From Tolypeutes matacus (lineage: Eukaryota; Chordata; Mammalia; Cingulata; Chlamyphoridae): a DNA stretch of 64,000 nt. The notes under the pieces were generated by a model. The model was not told where the DNA came from and made no database searches. It saw only the letters and a program-made list of their open reading frames with translations. Made by a program: the position numbers and the translations under genes. The stretch spans positions 8,168,381-8,232,380 of the forward strand of contig JAKSZT010037198.1 in assembly GCA_026826555.1 (NCBI GenBank), written 5' to 3'. Positions 11,674 to 22,592 of this stretch are shown here, one piece after another (within the stretch, counting starts at the first letter, position 1; each line of letters opens with the position of its first letter).

Positions 11674-11841
11674 CCAGCTTTGTAGTTTTTTTTTTTTAAG
11701 TTTAAATTTCCTTAAATTTTAACTTCATTTAAAAGTTTTATTACAATGTAGATTCAGGTACACAACAGGTATTCTGAGTCAATAAGTCTGGGGAGGGTAG
11801 AGATCTGGCCTACATATGTTTCATACCAGCTTTGTAGTTTT
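11674..11841 (-). mobile_element. 136-bp tailed retrocopy with 16-bp TSD
   Basis: The direct repeat 'ccagctttgtagtttt' occurs at 11674-11689 and 11826-11841. Between them lies a 136-bp insert with a T-run at its left end, so a poly-A tail on the minus strand. On that strand it carries an 'aataaa' signal in 'ttgtaataaaactttt', followed by 'aaatgaag' and more AT-rich sequence before the tail. One stretch resembles MER5 ('cagacttattgactcagaa'). I infer a reverse-transcribed transcript end, source unknown. Confidence 0.7.
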
Positions 11842-12137
11842 AACCACAGACCTGCAAATCCCCAGAGTTCACCTGCTCCTTCCCCTGACCTTTGCCCCAG
11901 TTCCATGGATAGTCCAACCCAACCTCCCCAACCTACCCCCCCCCACAGACCAGCACTGCTGAACCCAATCACATCACTGCACCACTGTCACGCTCATCCA
12001 CTGCACAACTACATTCTTCCACATTATTGTAGATTTTGCCCCTATGGGCATTGGCGCCCCACCCTCTACTCTCTTTCTGTCTCCTGAAAACCTATCTTCC
12101 AGACTCTAGCTCTGTGAGTCTGCTCAATTTGCTTAAT

Positions 12138-12285
12138 TCATATCAGTGTGGTCATGTAATATTTGTCCTTCAGTACCTGGCTTACTTCAGTCAACATAAA
12201 TTCTTCAAGATTCATCCATGTTGTCCCGTGTGTTAATACTGCATTTCTTCTTACAGCTGAGTAATATTCCATTGTATGTATATTG
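12138..12285 (-). pseudogene. L1 ORF2 C-terminal fragment
   Basis: Within the inverted part of L1-alpha, the minus strand encodes 'IHTMEYYSAV' and 'WMNLEEFMLTEVSQ', the conserved C-terminal end of L1 ORF2p, then a stop at about 12138. Only some 50 residues of the C-terminal segment remain; the reverse transcriptase and endonuclease are absent. It fixes where the L1 3' UTR starts in this lineage. Confidence 0.8.
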
Positions 12286-12725
12286 TTCAGCATGATCTTG
12301 CAATAACAGATAGAGGCCACTTCAGATTTTGTCAAAACTTATAAAAGTGTAGATCCAAAATGTAAACCATAATGTAAATCATTGTCCATGGTTAGCAGCA
12401 ATGCTTCAATATTTTTACATCAATTGTAGCAAATATACCATATGCATGCAAAATTTTATTAATAAGAGAGAGGAGAAAGGAGGAGGGGCATTGGGTATAT
12501 GGGAATCACCTGTATTCTCTATGTGACTTTTCTGTATCCTAAAGCTTCTTTGAAGATAAAATGAAAAAAATAAGACACTGGGGGAATATATGTGTGGCAG
12601 TTTGATGTAATTATGAATTCCAAAAATATAATTGAATCATGCTTGTAAACTGATCTGTTAATCTGGGCATGATTAGGTTAGGATTAGGGCATTGAGCCCC
12701 ACCCCTTGGTGGGTGGGGAATTGAA

Positions 12726-12732
12726 TATAAAA
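12726..12732 (+). promoter_or_regulatory. LTR TATA box
   Basis: 'tataaaa' lies about 135 bp into the solo LTR, after a 'ccccaccccttggtggg' stretch. This is the expected U3 promoter of the LTR. The other LTR copies have weaker matches ('gataaaag' near 54057) or a stronger one (62412-62419). Confidence 0.6.
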
Positions 12733-13019
12733 GGCAAGGCAAAGGACAGTTGAAGCCGTCTTTTGAGAAGCAGTTTTGATGTTGGAAAGAAGGCCCCAGG
12801 AGAAGAGAAGCAAGCCGTTCACCTGATCGTCTACAGCTGACCTTGTGGAGGAAACAGCAGCTAAGCCCGGAAAGAAACACAGCCCCGGGAAGAGAGGAAC
12901 CCAGAAACCTGAACCCTGGCAAACGCCGGCAGCTGTCTTGCTCTAACACGTGGCAATGGACTGTGGTGAGAGAAGAAACCTAACGCTTTATGGCCTGGTA
13001 TCTGTGGACTTCTACCCCA

Positions 13020-13025
13020 AATAAA
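13020..13025 (+). promoter_or_regulatory. LTR polyadenylation signal
   Basis: 'aataaa' about 65 bp before the LTR end is conserved in every copy of this LTR family in the window (for example 54400-54405 and 62796-62801). It therefore marks the R-region 3' processing signal. Confidence 0.65.
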
Positions 13026-13099
13026 TACCTTTGTAAAGACCAACCCATTTTTGGTATTTCACTTAGCACCCCTTTGGCTGACTAATACAATATGAAAGA

Positions 13100-14865
13100 A
13101 AATGTCACTGTACATACAAGACAACAGATCTTACAGTGATGAGAGACAATGTCTAAAAAATTTTTTTAATTTCAAATTGTTTAAAATTTTTTTTGGTTAT
13201 TTTAAAAATTATTATTTCATTTTCTTATTAATTTTATTTAGTTATTTTGTTGGCTTAATTTTTGGAGAGGTTTTGGATCACAGAAGGATCACAGCAGTGG
13301 CAGAGGAGGATCGCTGGTGCAGGGTATTGGTGATGTGGGGATGCATGGAAGGGGGTTCACCTGGGGCAGGCCTCTTAAGACATGTGAATGTGTTCAAGTG
13401 TTCATGGGACGTTGCCTCGGTGGGTGGAGATCTACATGAAAGCCGAAAGAATGTTGAGTTCCCATCCTGGGGAGTTCTGCTTCATTCTCTAGTGGGATGG
13501 TGGGTAACCCCTGAGTGCAGGGGCAGTGCCTAGGAAGAGGAATGGACCATTATACCAGGCTTTGATACTGATGATTATACTTATGAACCTTTTCTTGTGA
13601 AATTGAAACTTAGCCTGGTATTATATACTCCCTAAGAGTTGCCTCCTGGAAGCCTCCTTGTTGCTCAAATGTGGACTCTCTCTGAGCCAAACTCAGCATA
13701 TAGATGCAGTACCTTACCCCCAGTGTGGGACATGACTCTTGGGGATAAGACTTCCTGGCACTGAAGGATTGTTACCAAGCACCAACTAGCAATGCATCTG
13801 GAGGAAGACCTTGGATAAATCTCTTATTGCTAAGAGATTTCAAAGTGAGTCAGGAGGTCATTTCAGAGGTTACACTTATGCAAAGTCTCAGCAGGATCTC
13901 ATTGATTGCCACAGTAAACAGTGCTTCAAATAGTGGGGCTCTTGAGGGCTCTAGAGATATCCAGAAACTATAAGCAGGGCAGACAGCTCAGGAGTTCGGC
14001 ACCCTGTCAGTGGGCCTTGCTTTGGAATTTATGCTCCTCAGTGTAACAAAGATGGACTCATTTGTGGGTCTCTCCGCGTGGCTCATCTGCCCCTTTTGTT
14101 TGATATAGTTGATATCATAGTTAATAGGTATATGTCCCAGAGACTTAAGTCTTTGGTCCATCTGTGTGCCAGTTGAGCCCTGAGTTTCAGCAGAGTTGCA
14201 GCACCTACTCTCCAGTTCATTGGACTTAACCAGGACAGCTGACAGGGAGATGATGATGGACAATGCCCATTCCAAGGAACAGAGTGTCTGCAACTGCAGA
14301 AAGGATAGCTCCATCCATCTGCCCTATGGGGTCTAGGCGCCCTCTTGATTGGAGGCAGAGTGGGTATCGTCATCCTGGAGTCCTCAAGATTGGGGAATGA
14401 ACAAGGGACTATAGTGGACTTATTATTATTCTACTACAGACATTATTAGTATAGCAATGGAGTAACTCTTATCATTGGTGTAGGGGCAGTGGCCACCAGA
14501 GGTTCTGAGGGATGGGAGAGGGAAGAATAGGTGTGATATGGGGGCATTTTCAGGACATTGATTTGTCCCGCATGGCATTGTAGTGATGGATGCAGGCCAT
14601 TGTATATTTTGTCATAACTTACAGAATTGTGTGGGACAGAGTGTAATCTATAATGTAGACTGTAGTCCATGGTTGGTAGTAATGCTTCATATGGGTTCAT
14701 CAATTGTGACGAGTGCACCACACTAGTAAAGGATGTTGTTGGTGTGGGAAAGTGTGGGAGGGGGAGGGATTGGGGCATATGGGAATCCCTTATATTTTTT
14801 TATGTAACATTTGTGTAGTCTAAAACTTCTTTAAAAATAAAAGTAAACTAATTAAAAAACAAAGG
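13100..14865 (+). mobile_element. L1 3' UTR copy (L1-beta)
   Basis: From about 13255 the plus strand is homologous to the 3' UTR of L1-alpha (shared: 'gggtggaga', 'cctggggag', 'attgaaacttag'). It continues for about 860 bp not present in L1-alpha (13614-14476). It then rejoins the shared 3' end and finishes with 'aaaacttctttaaaaataa' and an A-rich tail near 14848-14863. The 13100-13255 start is AT-rich and unassigned. ORF2 is absent, so the copy is strongly 5'-truncated. The segment 14173-14375 is also found in the SINE chimera at 35.6 kb. Confidence 0.65.
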
Positions 14866-15083
14866 GGGAAGAGGAAGGCTGAACCCTTGCAGACATTGCT
14901 CACCATCTTGTGTCAACACATGGCAACAGGCATTTGGTAAGAAAGTAGCTCCTATGGTATCTCGAATTGGACTCTTAGGGCCTTGTGACTGTAAGCGTCT
15001 ACCCCAAATAAATACACTTTATAAAAGCCAACAGATTTCTGGTACTTTGCATCAGCACCCCTTTGGCTGACTAATCCAGCCAG
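14866..15083 (+). mobile_element. MaLR-type LTR (subfamily A), right part
   Basis: This is the continuation of the LTR begun at 10778. It restarts with the duplicated 'gggaagaggaa', goes through 'ccaaataaatacacttta' and 'gcacccctttggctgacta', and ends at 15078 as 'aatcca'. The TSD 'gccag' follows at 15079-15083 and matches 10773-10777, which proves the two parts are one insertion. Confidence 0.85.
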
Positions 15084-15945
15084 TGTGAAGCTGGTTAATG
15101 GTTAGACAGAAATTTCCTTAGAGTCCTTGAACCAATAAAGACCGCTTTGCCTAGGTGCTTTGTGTTTGGGTGCACATTCAATGCTCACACAGTTTACCAT
15201 CTGCCTTAGATTTCACTTCCTGCTTGCTTAGAGCCTAACAGTCAGCCATATGAGATTAGGGCCTTATTGAGTCTTGGTAATGCACACAGCCCTACATATG
15301 TATGTGGCCTTCTAGATCCCCAGGAGTATTTTGTGGCTTTTCAAAGCCTTTTTTGGACATTTCTTTCCTAGATTTTTGTTTTTAGGTTTTTGGCCACCCT
15401 TTTGTCTGATCCAAGTGGTTTCATAACTTCTGGTCACTATGATGTTAAACAATTGCTGGTGATTTTTTTTGACAAATGCCCTTGGAATAGAGCTTTTCTC
15501 ACTGAGCAAGCTCCGAGTCCGGTCAAATAAAGACAAACCCTGTCATTGGATCTTTTCCAGAGAGCTGCAAGACACATTAAATAGTGACAATTCTTTGAGA
15601 AAGTTTTTTTCCCCAATGCTCTAAAACAATTCTGCCTGCTTCAGTGGATGCTTGGCTGCTGGTATTCACAGTTACTGAGGCTTCCCTGTTTGCAAGGCTA
15701 CTCTAGACCTGGGAGGACGGGGTGATGATAGGACAAGTTCAAAGGCCACAAAGTTTGTTGTTTTTATCAAGATTCAGCCGCTTTTCTTGAATAAATGCTC
15801 CTTGGATCATTGCAAGCCTTGAATTAACTTCCATAGTTGTGAAAAAGTTAACTCTGTAAATTTTTGCTTGTGTTTTTGTTGCTTTTATGGAGGAGCAGAG
15901 TTTTGGAGAGCCTTACCCTGCCATTCTGGAAGTTCTCCTCTACAG
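15084..15945 (-). mobile_element. Ancient L1M-type, 5' part of the split copy
   Basis: The stretch reads on the minus strand as an L1M 5' region: from 'ccagaatggcagggtaagg' near 15920 back through 'gcttactcagtgagaaaag' near 15500. It continues the element that stops at 10772, with the LTR and its nested insertions between. No intact ORF. Confidence 0.55.
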
Positions 15946-16189
15946 TCCCTTCATTTTTATTTTGTAAATCCGTCAGTATTACAAATCTTGTGCACTGATT
16001 TGTAAACACTTGTTCATACATGGTACAATTACCTTGAAGAGGCTGCATGGCATGAATGGCCTGCATCAGGCAGTGTCTGAGCACCTGTTGTTTCAGATGG
16101 AACTTTTGTTAAACTGGAGAGGAGCAAATGAAATACTACTAGTCAACAGCAGTGGTTGTGTGCATAGGGTTTTGAGTTAGCATCCATCC
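15946..16189. other. No feature recognised
   Basis: Short interval between old L1 fragments; no repeat or coding signature seen. Confidence 0.4.
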
Positions 16190-16545
16190 ATTTAAAATAA
16201 AATTTTAAAAAGTCATTGATCATAAAAGTAATACATGTTTTTGTAGAAAATTTAGAAAACATTGAAAAGTATAAAGAAAATATTTTAAGTATTGCTATTA
16301 TCTTGCCAACTACTTTAATATTTTTGACTTGTTCTTTCAGTCTCTTTCTATATATTATATTTTAATGTAAAGACCATACTGTGTGTTCTGTAGGCTATAT
16401 GTATATATATTTTTTTCTTTTAACTTGACCTGATATCACAAGAATTTCTCTATATCACTACCGTTTTGTCATAATCATCCTTTTAGATAATTGTATTATA
16501 CTCCATTACGTATGTGTATGTGTATGTGTATGTGTAAGTTGATAT
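16190..16545 (-). mobile_element. Ancient L1-type fragment
   Basis: The segment holds 'ataaaagtaatacatgtt', 'gtagaaaatttagaaaa' and 'aaaagtataaagaaaat', a combination typical of an old mammalian L1M 3' region in reverse. The right end runs into a (TATGTG)n simple repeat at about 16508-16535. The assignment to L1M is by recollection and is not firm. Confidence 0.4.
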
Positions 16546-16604
16546 GGCTTCCTAAACTGTTTCCCAAGTTCCTGTTTGGTTTTAATGTGTTGGGTACAGC
16601 CTAC

Positions 16605-16793
16605 TATTATGGTTAAGTTGGGGCTTTGGAATCAGAGACAAGTGTTTCCTGCTGCTTCCTAGCTCTCTGATCTTGGGCCTCTAATATTTTTTTNNNNNNN
16701 NNNGCCTGTCTTGTATGGTTGTTGTACAGATTGCATAAAAGAATGGATTTAAAGCCTTAGCTCAGTTCCTAGCACATAGCAAGTGTATTGGAC
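16605..16793 (+). repeat. MIR SINE with assembly gap
   Basis: MIR landmarks in order: 'ggggctttggaatcagaga', 'ctagctctctgatcttggg', the gap, 'ggttgttgtacagattgca', 'ctcagttcctagcacatag'. Ten N at 16694-16703 interrupt the middle, right after a T-run. Confidence 0.7.
16694..16703. other. Assembly gap (10 N)
   Basis: Ten N follow a short T-run inside a MIR element. The size is probably nominal. Confidence 1.
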
Positions 16794-16794
16794 A

Positions 16795-17312
16795 CCTCTT
16801 GGGCCATTGCACTTCCTGGCAGCCTCACCTTTTATGGTGACATGGTGGTGACAGCTCGATATAGGCCTGGCCAGCTTGGTGCAGGTGCAACCTATGACTC
16901 CTTGCTGTTTTCAGTTCCTGTCCAGGGCTTCTTTGCAGTGGGGACTCCCATGGGTGTAACTTAGAAGTGTGGAAGATTTAATGTCCTGCAGGGCAGCCCT
17001 TGACCAGTGGTGGGTGGGTGGCCAATGGATGAATCCTGCCCCTTTTCTTTCCTGGATGGGTGGTTCTGAGATGCATTTTATAAAGCTTCTCAGAAGGTCC
17101 TGCAGGAGGGACTAAGCAGCCACCCATAGTGGTGGCCAGTTCAGTAACGCAGCCTGGTATTGGCTTTCCCCGTGTCCTCAATTGTCTACCCTGTTCCTCG
17201 TTTCTGTTCCCTTGGGTCTCATTCCCAAATAAACCACCAGCATGTGAGCCTTTGTCTCAGACTCTGCCTCTGGGGGAACCCAGGCTAAGACAACAAGCAT
17301 CAATAAATGCTA
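16795..17312 (+). mobile_element. Probable ancient LTR, family unassigned
   Basis: The right end has a 'ccaaataaaccacc' polyadenylation-like signal, then 'ctctgcctctgggggaacc' and 'caggctaagaca'. This resembles the 3' ends of old mammalian ERVL-class LTRs. The preceding 450 bp are GC-richer than the flanks. No start boundary or TSD is visible. Confidence 0.4.
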
Positions 17313-17879
17313 GTTTTTTTATTTTTTATTTTTTATTTTATTAATATCACTAGTGATATTTTGTATTTCCCCTATAATATTTCTATAGGAGACTTGGTCT
17401 TCTACCAGATATTTCTGGGGCTTCCTAGAAATCTTCATTCCATTCTCTGCTGGTGCACTAGCTTTTGGTATTTCTTCCACTCTTCTTGCTCTCTCTACAT
17501 TGATACTCTGTGCTACTCCAATCCCTTCTGCTCTGTTTCTAACAAAACTATGAACATTCAGGTCTAACCCACCACCACCCCCCCTGCCCCACCCCTTTCA
17601 TCCTCCAGCCACTCTCAACCCCAGGACTTTGTAGATAACATAGATACATGTGGAAGATGCTTGGAGGATACTGTGACACCAACAAATGAGGATGTTTCTA
17701 ATTTTCTTGGGAAAAATAATTAACAAACTATGGCTGTTATGGCAATGATACCAAAATCTGTGTGTCTTTTCCCAGAAGATAGATCATACATATTTTAATA
17801 AGTGAAGAGAAGAAATAATAGTTTCTGGGGGCAAAAGAGATAGATGATTTATTCTCCCCCTTTGATGACATAGCTCAGG
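17313..17879. other. Unassigned sequence with an 18-bp palindrome
   Basis: An AT-rich tract of TTTTTA/TTTTA type (17314-17341) is followed by the perfect palindrome 'aatatcactagtgatatt' at 17343-17360. The rest shows no repeat or coding signature, apart from a C-rich run near 17566-17592. Confidence 0.45.
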
Positions 17880-18194
17880 AGACAAGGCTTTTGTTCTTGT
17901 TGCCACATGGATAACCTCAGGTGCATCCTCTACATTCCTGCCACTCTCCCAAGTCTTTGTTCTAATGCCATCATTCCCTAAGTGGACAACCTGAGCAGTG
18001 TTATAACTACTCTTCCTGTCTATACTGCCACTACAGTTGCCCTGCTAACACACAAATATGATTATTGCACACTATGGCTTAAAACCCATCAGCAGGTCCT
18101 TACTGCCCAGAGAGTGAAAAGTCTCTACATGGACCCAAGGGCCTCCTGGGATCAGAGGCTCTGAGGCCCTCTGCCTATTTTCCAGCATATCTTT
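17880..18194 (+). mobile_element. L2 LINE, left part (split by L1)
   Basis: The plus strand carries the L2 ORF end/3' region: 'tggcttaaaacccatcagc', 'gtgaaaagtctctacatgg', 'ctctgcctattttccagc'. It stops at the L1 target site (18182-18194) and resumes at 24461, where 'ccagcctatctttctcctc' continues the L2 order. The continuity of L2 across the L1 confirms the L1 boundaries independently. Confidence 0.7.
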
Positions 18195-19089
18195 GAAACA
18201 TTTTTAATATTTAGTTTTTTTCTTTCATTGAGAAGAAAATTTAAAAAAAATCAATTTTATTGAAACATATTCAGAAAACATATAATCAATCCAAAGTTTA
18301 TAATCAGTAGTATTTGGTATAATCACAGAGTTATGCATTAATCATTTCAATCAAAATTAGGGCATTTTTATTACTCCAATATAATAATAATAATAATAAA
18401 CAAAAAACAAAAAATAAACAACAAAAAAAACCTCTACCCCTTAATAATACCTCTCAATCTTTCTATCCTTCCTCTGCCATACATAGTTGCTATTCTGTTT
18501 CCATCTCTCTAATTTATTTGTATTTATGTTTTATATAGATGGAGTCAAACAATGTGTAGTAACTTTTGTCTAGTTTCTTTCACTTAGTATATTTCCTTTT
18601 TAAAATGCTTAATGGAAGATTATTAATATATTGCTATACATTACTGTCCATAATTTACTCTGTTGTATTTTTGCCTGATATTAACATCTTGTATCATTAA
18701 TGTACATTTGTTCTGTTTCAAAGAAAAATGGTATTAAATATGTAATATTTTCCATACTCATATTTTACCTGAGGTTTTGCTATGCTATAAATATATGCTA
18801 TACAATATGTAATATACATATTACATTTTTTAGCCTTCCTTCTAGTAATATACATGACCTTAGATTTTCCCTTCAACCACTGTCCTACCCATATAATAGC
18901 ACTGCTAGTTACAAACACTATGATGTGCTTTCACCATTTGTATTCATTTCCAAAGATTTACAAATGGCTTTTATTTTTTTCCAATTCTGCATAGATTAAC
19001 CCTCAGCTTTCCATTCTCCAACCACATTCTGTTTTCTGGTGACTTATATTCTAATTATTAATTTGATGAGTTTACACAATATATTTAGT

Positions 19090-21300
19090 TCAAAATAGCA
19101 CAATCATACAGTACTTGCCCTTTTGTGTCTGACTTGCTTCACTCAACATAATGTCCTCCAGGTTCATCATGTTGTCATATGCTTCATGACTTCATTTCTT
19201 CTTACAGCTGCATGATGTTTCATCCTGTGTATACACCACAGTTTATTTATCCATTCATTAGCTGATGGACACCTGGGTTGTTTCCATCTTTTGGCAATTG
19301 TGAATAACACTGCTATAAACATCGGTGTGCAGATGTCTGTTCATGTCACTGCTCTCAGTTCTTCTGGATATATAGATAGAAGTGGTATTGCCGGGTCAAA
19401 TGGAGAGTCTATATTCAACTTCTTTAGGAACTGCCAAACAGTCCTCCACAGTTGCTGTATCGTTCTACATTCCCGCCAACAGTGAATAAGTGTTCCTATC
19501 TCTCCATATCCTCTCCAAAATTTGTAGTTTTCCATCTTTTTAACAGTGGCCATATTTCATTGTAGTTTTGATTTGCATTTCCCTGATCACTAGTGATAGT
19601 GAACATTTTTTCATGTGTCCTCTTGCCTTTTGTATTTCTTCTTTGGACGAATGTCTATTCAAATGTTTTACTTATTTTTTAATTGGATCATTTGTCTTTT
19701 TATTGTTGAGTTGTAGCATCTCCCTATAGGTCATGGATATTAAACCCTTATCGGATATGTGATTTCCAAATATTTTCTCCCATTGAGTCAGCTACCTTTT
19801 CACCCTTTTGACAAAGTCCTGTGAGGTGCAAAAGTGTTTAATTTTGAGGAGGTCCCATTTACTTATTTTTTCTTCTGTTGCTTGTGCTTTGGGCTTAAGA
19901 TCCAAGAAACCATCACCTATCACAAGATCTTGAAGTTGTTTCTTTACATTTTCTTCAAGGAGTTTTATAGTCCTGGCTTTTATGTTTAGGTCTTGATCCA
20001 TTTTGAGTTGATTCTTGTATAAGGAGTGAGAAACGGGTCCTCTTTCATTCTTTTGGTTATGGATATCTAGTTCCCCAGCACCATTGGAAGAGACTGATTT
20101 GTCCCAGTAAAGTAAACTTAGTAATTTGTCAAAAAACCAATTGGCCATAGAGGTGAGGGTCTATTTTTGGACTCTCAATTCTATTCCACTGATAAATGTG
20201 TCTATCTTATGCCAATAACATACTTTTTGACCACTGTAGCTTTGTAATATGTTTCATTGTCAAGCAGTGAGTGTCATCCTATTTTGCTCTTTTTTTAAGA
20301 GTGTTTTTGACTATCCAAATCCTCTTTCCATTCCAAATAAATTTGGTAATTGCTTTTTCTGTTTTTGTAACGTAGGCTGTTGAAATTTTGATTGAGATTG
20401 CATTGAATCTATAAATCAGTAGGTAGGATTGACCTCTTTGTAGTATTTATTCTTCCAATCCATGAACATGGAATGTCTTTCTATTTGTTTAGTTCTTCAT
20501 TGATTTTTTTTAGCATTGTTTTGTAGTTTCCTGAATACAGGTCCTTTACATATTTGGTTAAATTGATTCCTATGTATTTGAGTCTTTTTATTGTTTTCGT
20601 AAATGGAATTTGTTTTGTGATTTCTTCCTGAGACTAGTGTATAGAAACATTACTGATTTTTGCATGTTGGTCTTGTGTCCTGCCACTTTTCTGAACTTGT
20701 TTATTAACTCAAGTAACTTTGTCGTAGACATTTTTGAATTTTCTACATATAGGATCACATCATCTGTGAATAGTGAGATATTTACTTCCTATTTTCCTAT
20801 TTGGATGCCTTTTATTTTATTTTATTTTTTGTCTAATTACTCTAGCTAGGACTTCTACCACAGTGATGAATAACAGTGGTGATGGTGGGCATCCTTATCT
20901 TGTTCCCAATCTTAGAGGGAAAGCTTTCAACCTTTCCCTATTGAGTATGATGTTGGCTATGGGTTTTTCATATATGCCCTTTATCACATCAAGGAACTTT
21001 TCTTCTATTCCTATCTTTCGAAGTGTTTTTATCAGGGATGCTGTATTTTGTTGAATGCCTTTTCTTTGTTGATTGAGATGATCATGTGATTTTTCCCTTC
21101 AATGTGTTAATGTGGTGTAATATGTTAATTAATATTCTTGTATTGAACCACCCTTGCATACCAGGAATAAATTCCACTTTATCATGTTGTATAATTCTTT
21201 CAATATGCTATTGGATTTGATTCGCAAGTATTTTGTTGAGAATTTTTGCATCTATGTTCATTAGAGACATTGGTCTGTAATTTTCTTTTCTCGTAGTATC

Positions 21301-21333
<33 letters not shown>

Positions 21334-21530
21334 CAGGAGGTCCCGGGGATCAAACCCAGGTCCCTCCATATGGGAGACGGACCTCTCGTAGTATCGTTAT
21401 TTGGCTTTGGTATTAAGGTGATGTTGGCTTCATCAAATGTGTTGGGTAATTTTCCCTCTGATTCAATATCTGGAAGAGTTTAAACAGGATTGGTGTTAAT
21501 TCTTCTTGAAATGCTTGGTAGAATTCCTTT
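19090..21530 (-). pseudogene. L1 ORF2 reverse transcriptase and C-terminal region
   Basis: On the minus strand the fragments encode L1 ORF2p. Near 21500 the frame reads 'EFYQAFQEELTPILFKLF'; near 20900 'GCPPSPL'; near 20775 'LFTDDVILY', which keeps both catalytic aspartates of the RT 'FADD'-type box. The C-terminal zinc-knuckle region follows near 19340-19550 ('WRGYGEIGTLIHCWREC'). Frameshifts, stops and the SINE at 21301-21383 break it. No intact protein can be made. Confidence 0.85.
21289..21395 (-). mobile_element. 5'-truncated SINE in L1 ORF2
   Basis: A T-run of about 25 nt (the A-tail) precedes about 55 nt of the SINE 3' body, whose B box is the reverse of 'GGTTTGATCCCCGGG'. Flanking TSD 'tctcgtagtatc' at 21289-21300 and 21384-21395 is a perfect 12 bp. 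The tRNA-like 5' half is missing. The long tail and perfect TSD mean a recent insertion. Confidence 0.9.
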
Positions 21531-21743
21531 ACAGCCTCCCTTCCCAAGGCCCTTTGAAGTAGGTCTGCAACCCATTACAGGGTCCATGGTCTGGATTTGA
21601 GCAACTAAACAAGGACAATCCTAAAGAGCTAGAACAGGCTGACCAAGAAACAAAGAATGGCAGTATCACACAGCCTCCCACTACTAAAACCTTATGCAAG
21701 AGAGAGAAATTGAGCCTCAGAGTAAACTCACCATCATGATCAG

Positions 21744-22592
21744 ATGCCTAGACACCAGCAAAAAATTACAAGCCATACTAAGAAAATGGAAGATATAGCC
21801 CAAGCCAAGGAATATATCAAAGCCCCAGATGAGACACAGGATTTGGGACAACTAACTAACGAGGTTCATACAAATCTCTTAAATCAAATCAATGAGCTGA
21901 AAGACAGTATGGCTAAAGAGATAAAAGATATCAGTAAGACACTGGGTGAGCACAAAGAATTTGCAAATCTGAATAGAAAAACAACACAGCTTATGGGAAT
22001 GAAAGGCCCTTTAGGTGAGATAAAAAATACATTAAAGGCATACTACAGCAGATTTGAAGTGATAGAAGAAAAAAATAAGTGATGCAGAAGACAGAACAGC
22101 TGAAATTTGAAGAGAGAGAGGAACAGAGAGAAAAGAATGAAAAAAATTGAGCAGGGGACCAGGGAGTTGAAGAATAACATGAAGCACAACAGCATACATG
22201 TCATGAGAGTTACAGAAGAAGAAAAGAAGGGAAAATGGGCAGAAAGGGTATTTGAGGAAATAATGGCTGAAAGTTTCTCAACTCTCATGAAAGGAATGAA
22301 TTTACATGTCCAAGATGCACAACATACACCAATAAGAATAAATCTGAATAGACCTACTTGAAGACACACAATAATCAGAATATCAAATGTTAAAGATAAA
22401 GAGAAAGTTTTGAAAGCAAAGGAGAAGCAAACTACGAAGTATAAGGGACACTCAGCAGGACTTAGTGTGTATTTCTCACCAGAAACCATGGAGACAAGAA
22501 GACAGTGGCATGATATAATTAGGATACTGAAAATAAAATTGCCAGCTGAGAATTCTTTATCCAGCATAATTATCCTTCAAATATGGAGGTGA
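21744..22592 (+). pseudogene. L1 ORF1 remnant in inverted block
   Basis: Broken frames on the plus strand (21744-22082, 22107-22361, 22410-22592) together follow an L1 ORF1p plan. First comes a coiled-coil N-terminal part ('LLNQINELKDSMAKEIKD', 'EFANLNRKTTQLMGMKG'). Next is the RNA-binding middle ('IHVMRVTEEEKKGKWAE', 'NRPT'). Last comes the C-terminal segment ('YFSPETMETRRQWHDI'). At least two frameshifts or stops separate the parts. It runs opposite to the rest of its own L1, as part of the inversion. Confidence 0.8.

Larger units (their letters stand above)
11247..12575 (+). mobile_element. L1 with twin-priming inversion (L1-alpha)
   Basis: The right part (12286-12575) is the 3' end of an L1 on the plus strand, ending in an A-rich tail. 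The left part (11247-12285) is the preceding segment of the same L1 in reverse: 3' UTR at the left and ORF2 C-terminus at the right. Against the L1-beta copy below, the reversed segment ends exactly where the forward one begins (equivalent to 14565/14566). This is the layout expected of twin priming. The 11-bp string 'gggaagaggaa' at 11236-11246 recurs at 14866-14876 and flanks the whole composite. A retrocopy is inserted at 11690-11825. Confidence 0.75.
12588..13094 (+). mobile_element. Solo MaLR-type LTR (subfamily A) with TSD
   Basis: A complete 497-bp LTR (12593-13089) starts 'tgtggcagtttgatgtaa' and ends 'ggctgactaataca' (TG...CA). Perfect 5-bp target duplications 'atatg' flank it (12588-12592 and 13090-13094). 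A TATA box and a polyadenylation signal sit in the expected order. No internal region follows, so it arose by LTR-LTR recombination. It lies inside the composite that splits another LTR of the same family. Confidence 0.9.

Noticed and set aside
11236..14876. Reading the whole 11247-14865 block as a single L1
   Set aside because: The inverted part and the plus-strand part from 13255 overlap by several hundred bases of the same 3' UTR, so at least two L1 copies are present even though one direct repeat flanks the block.
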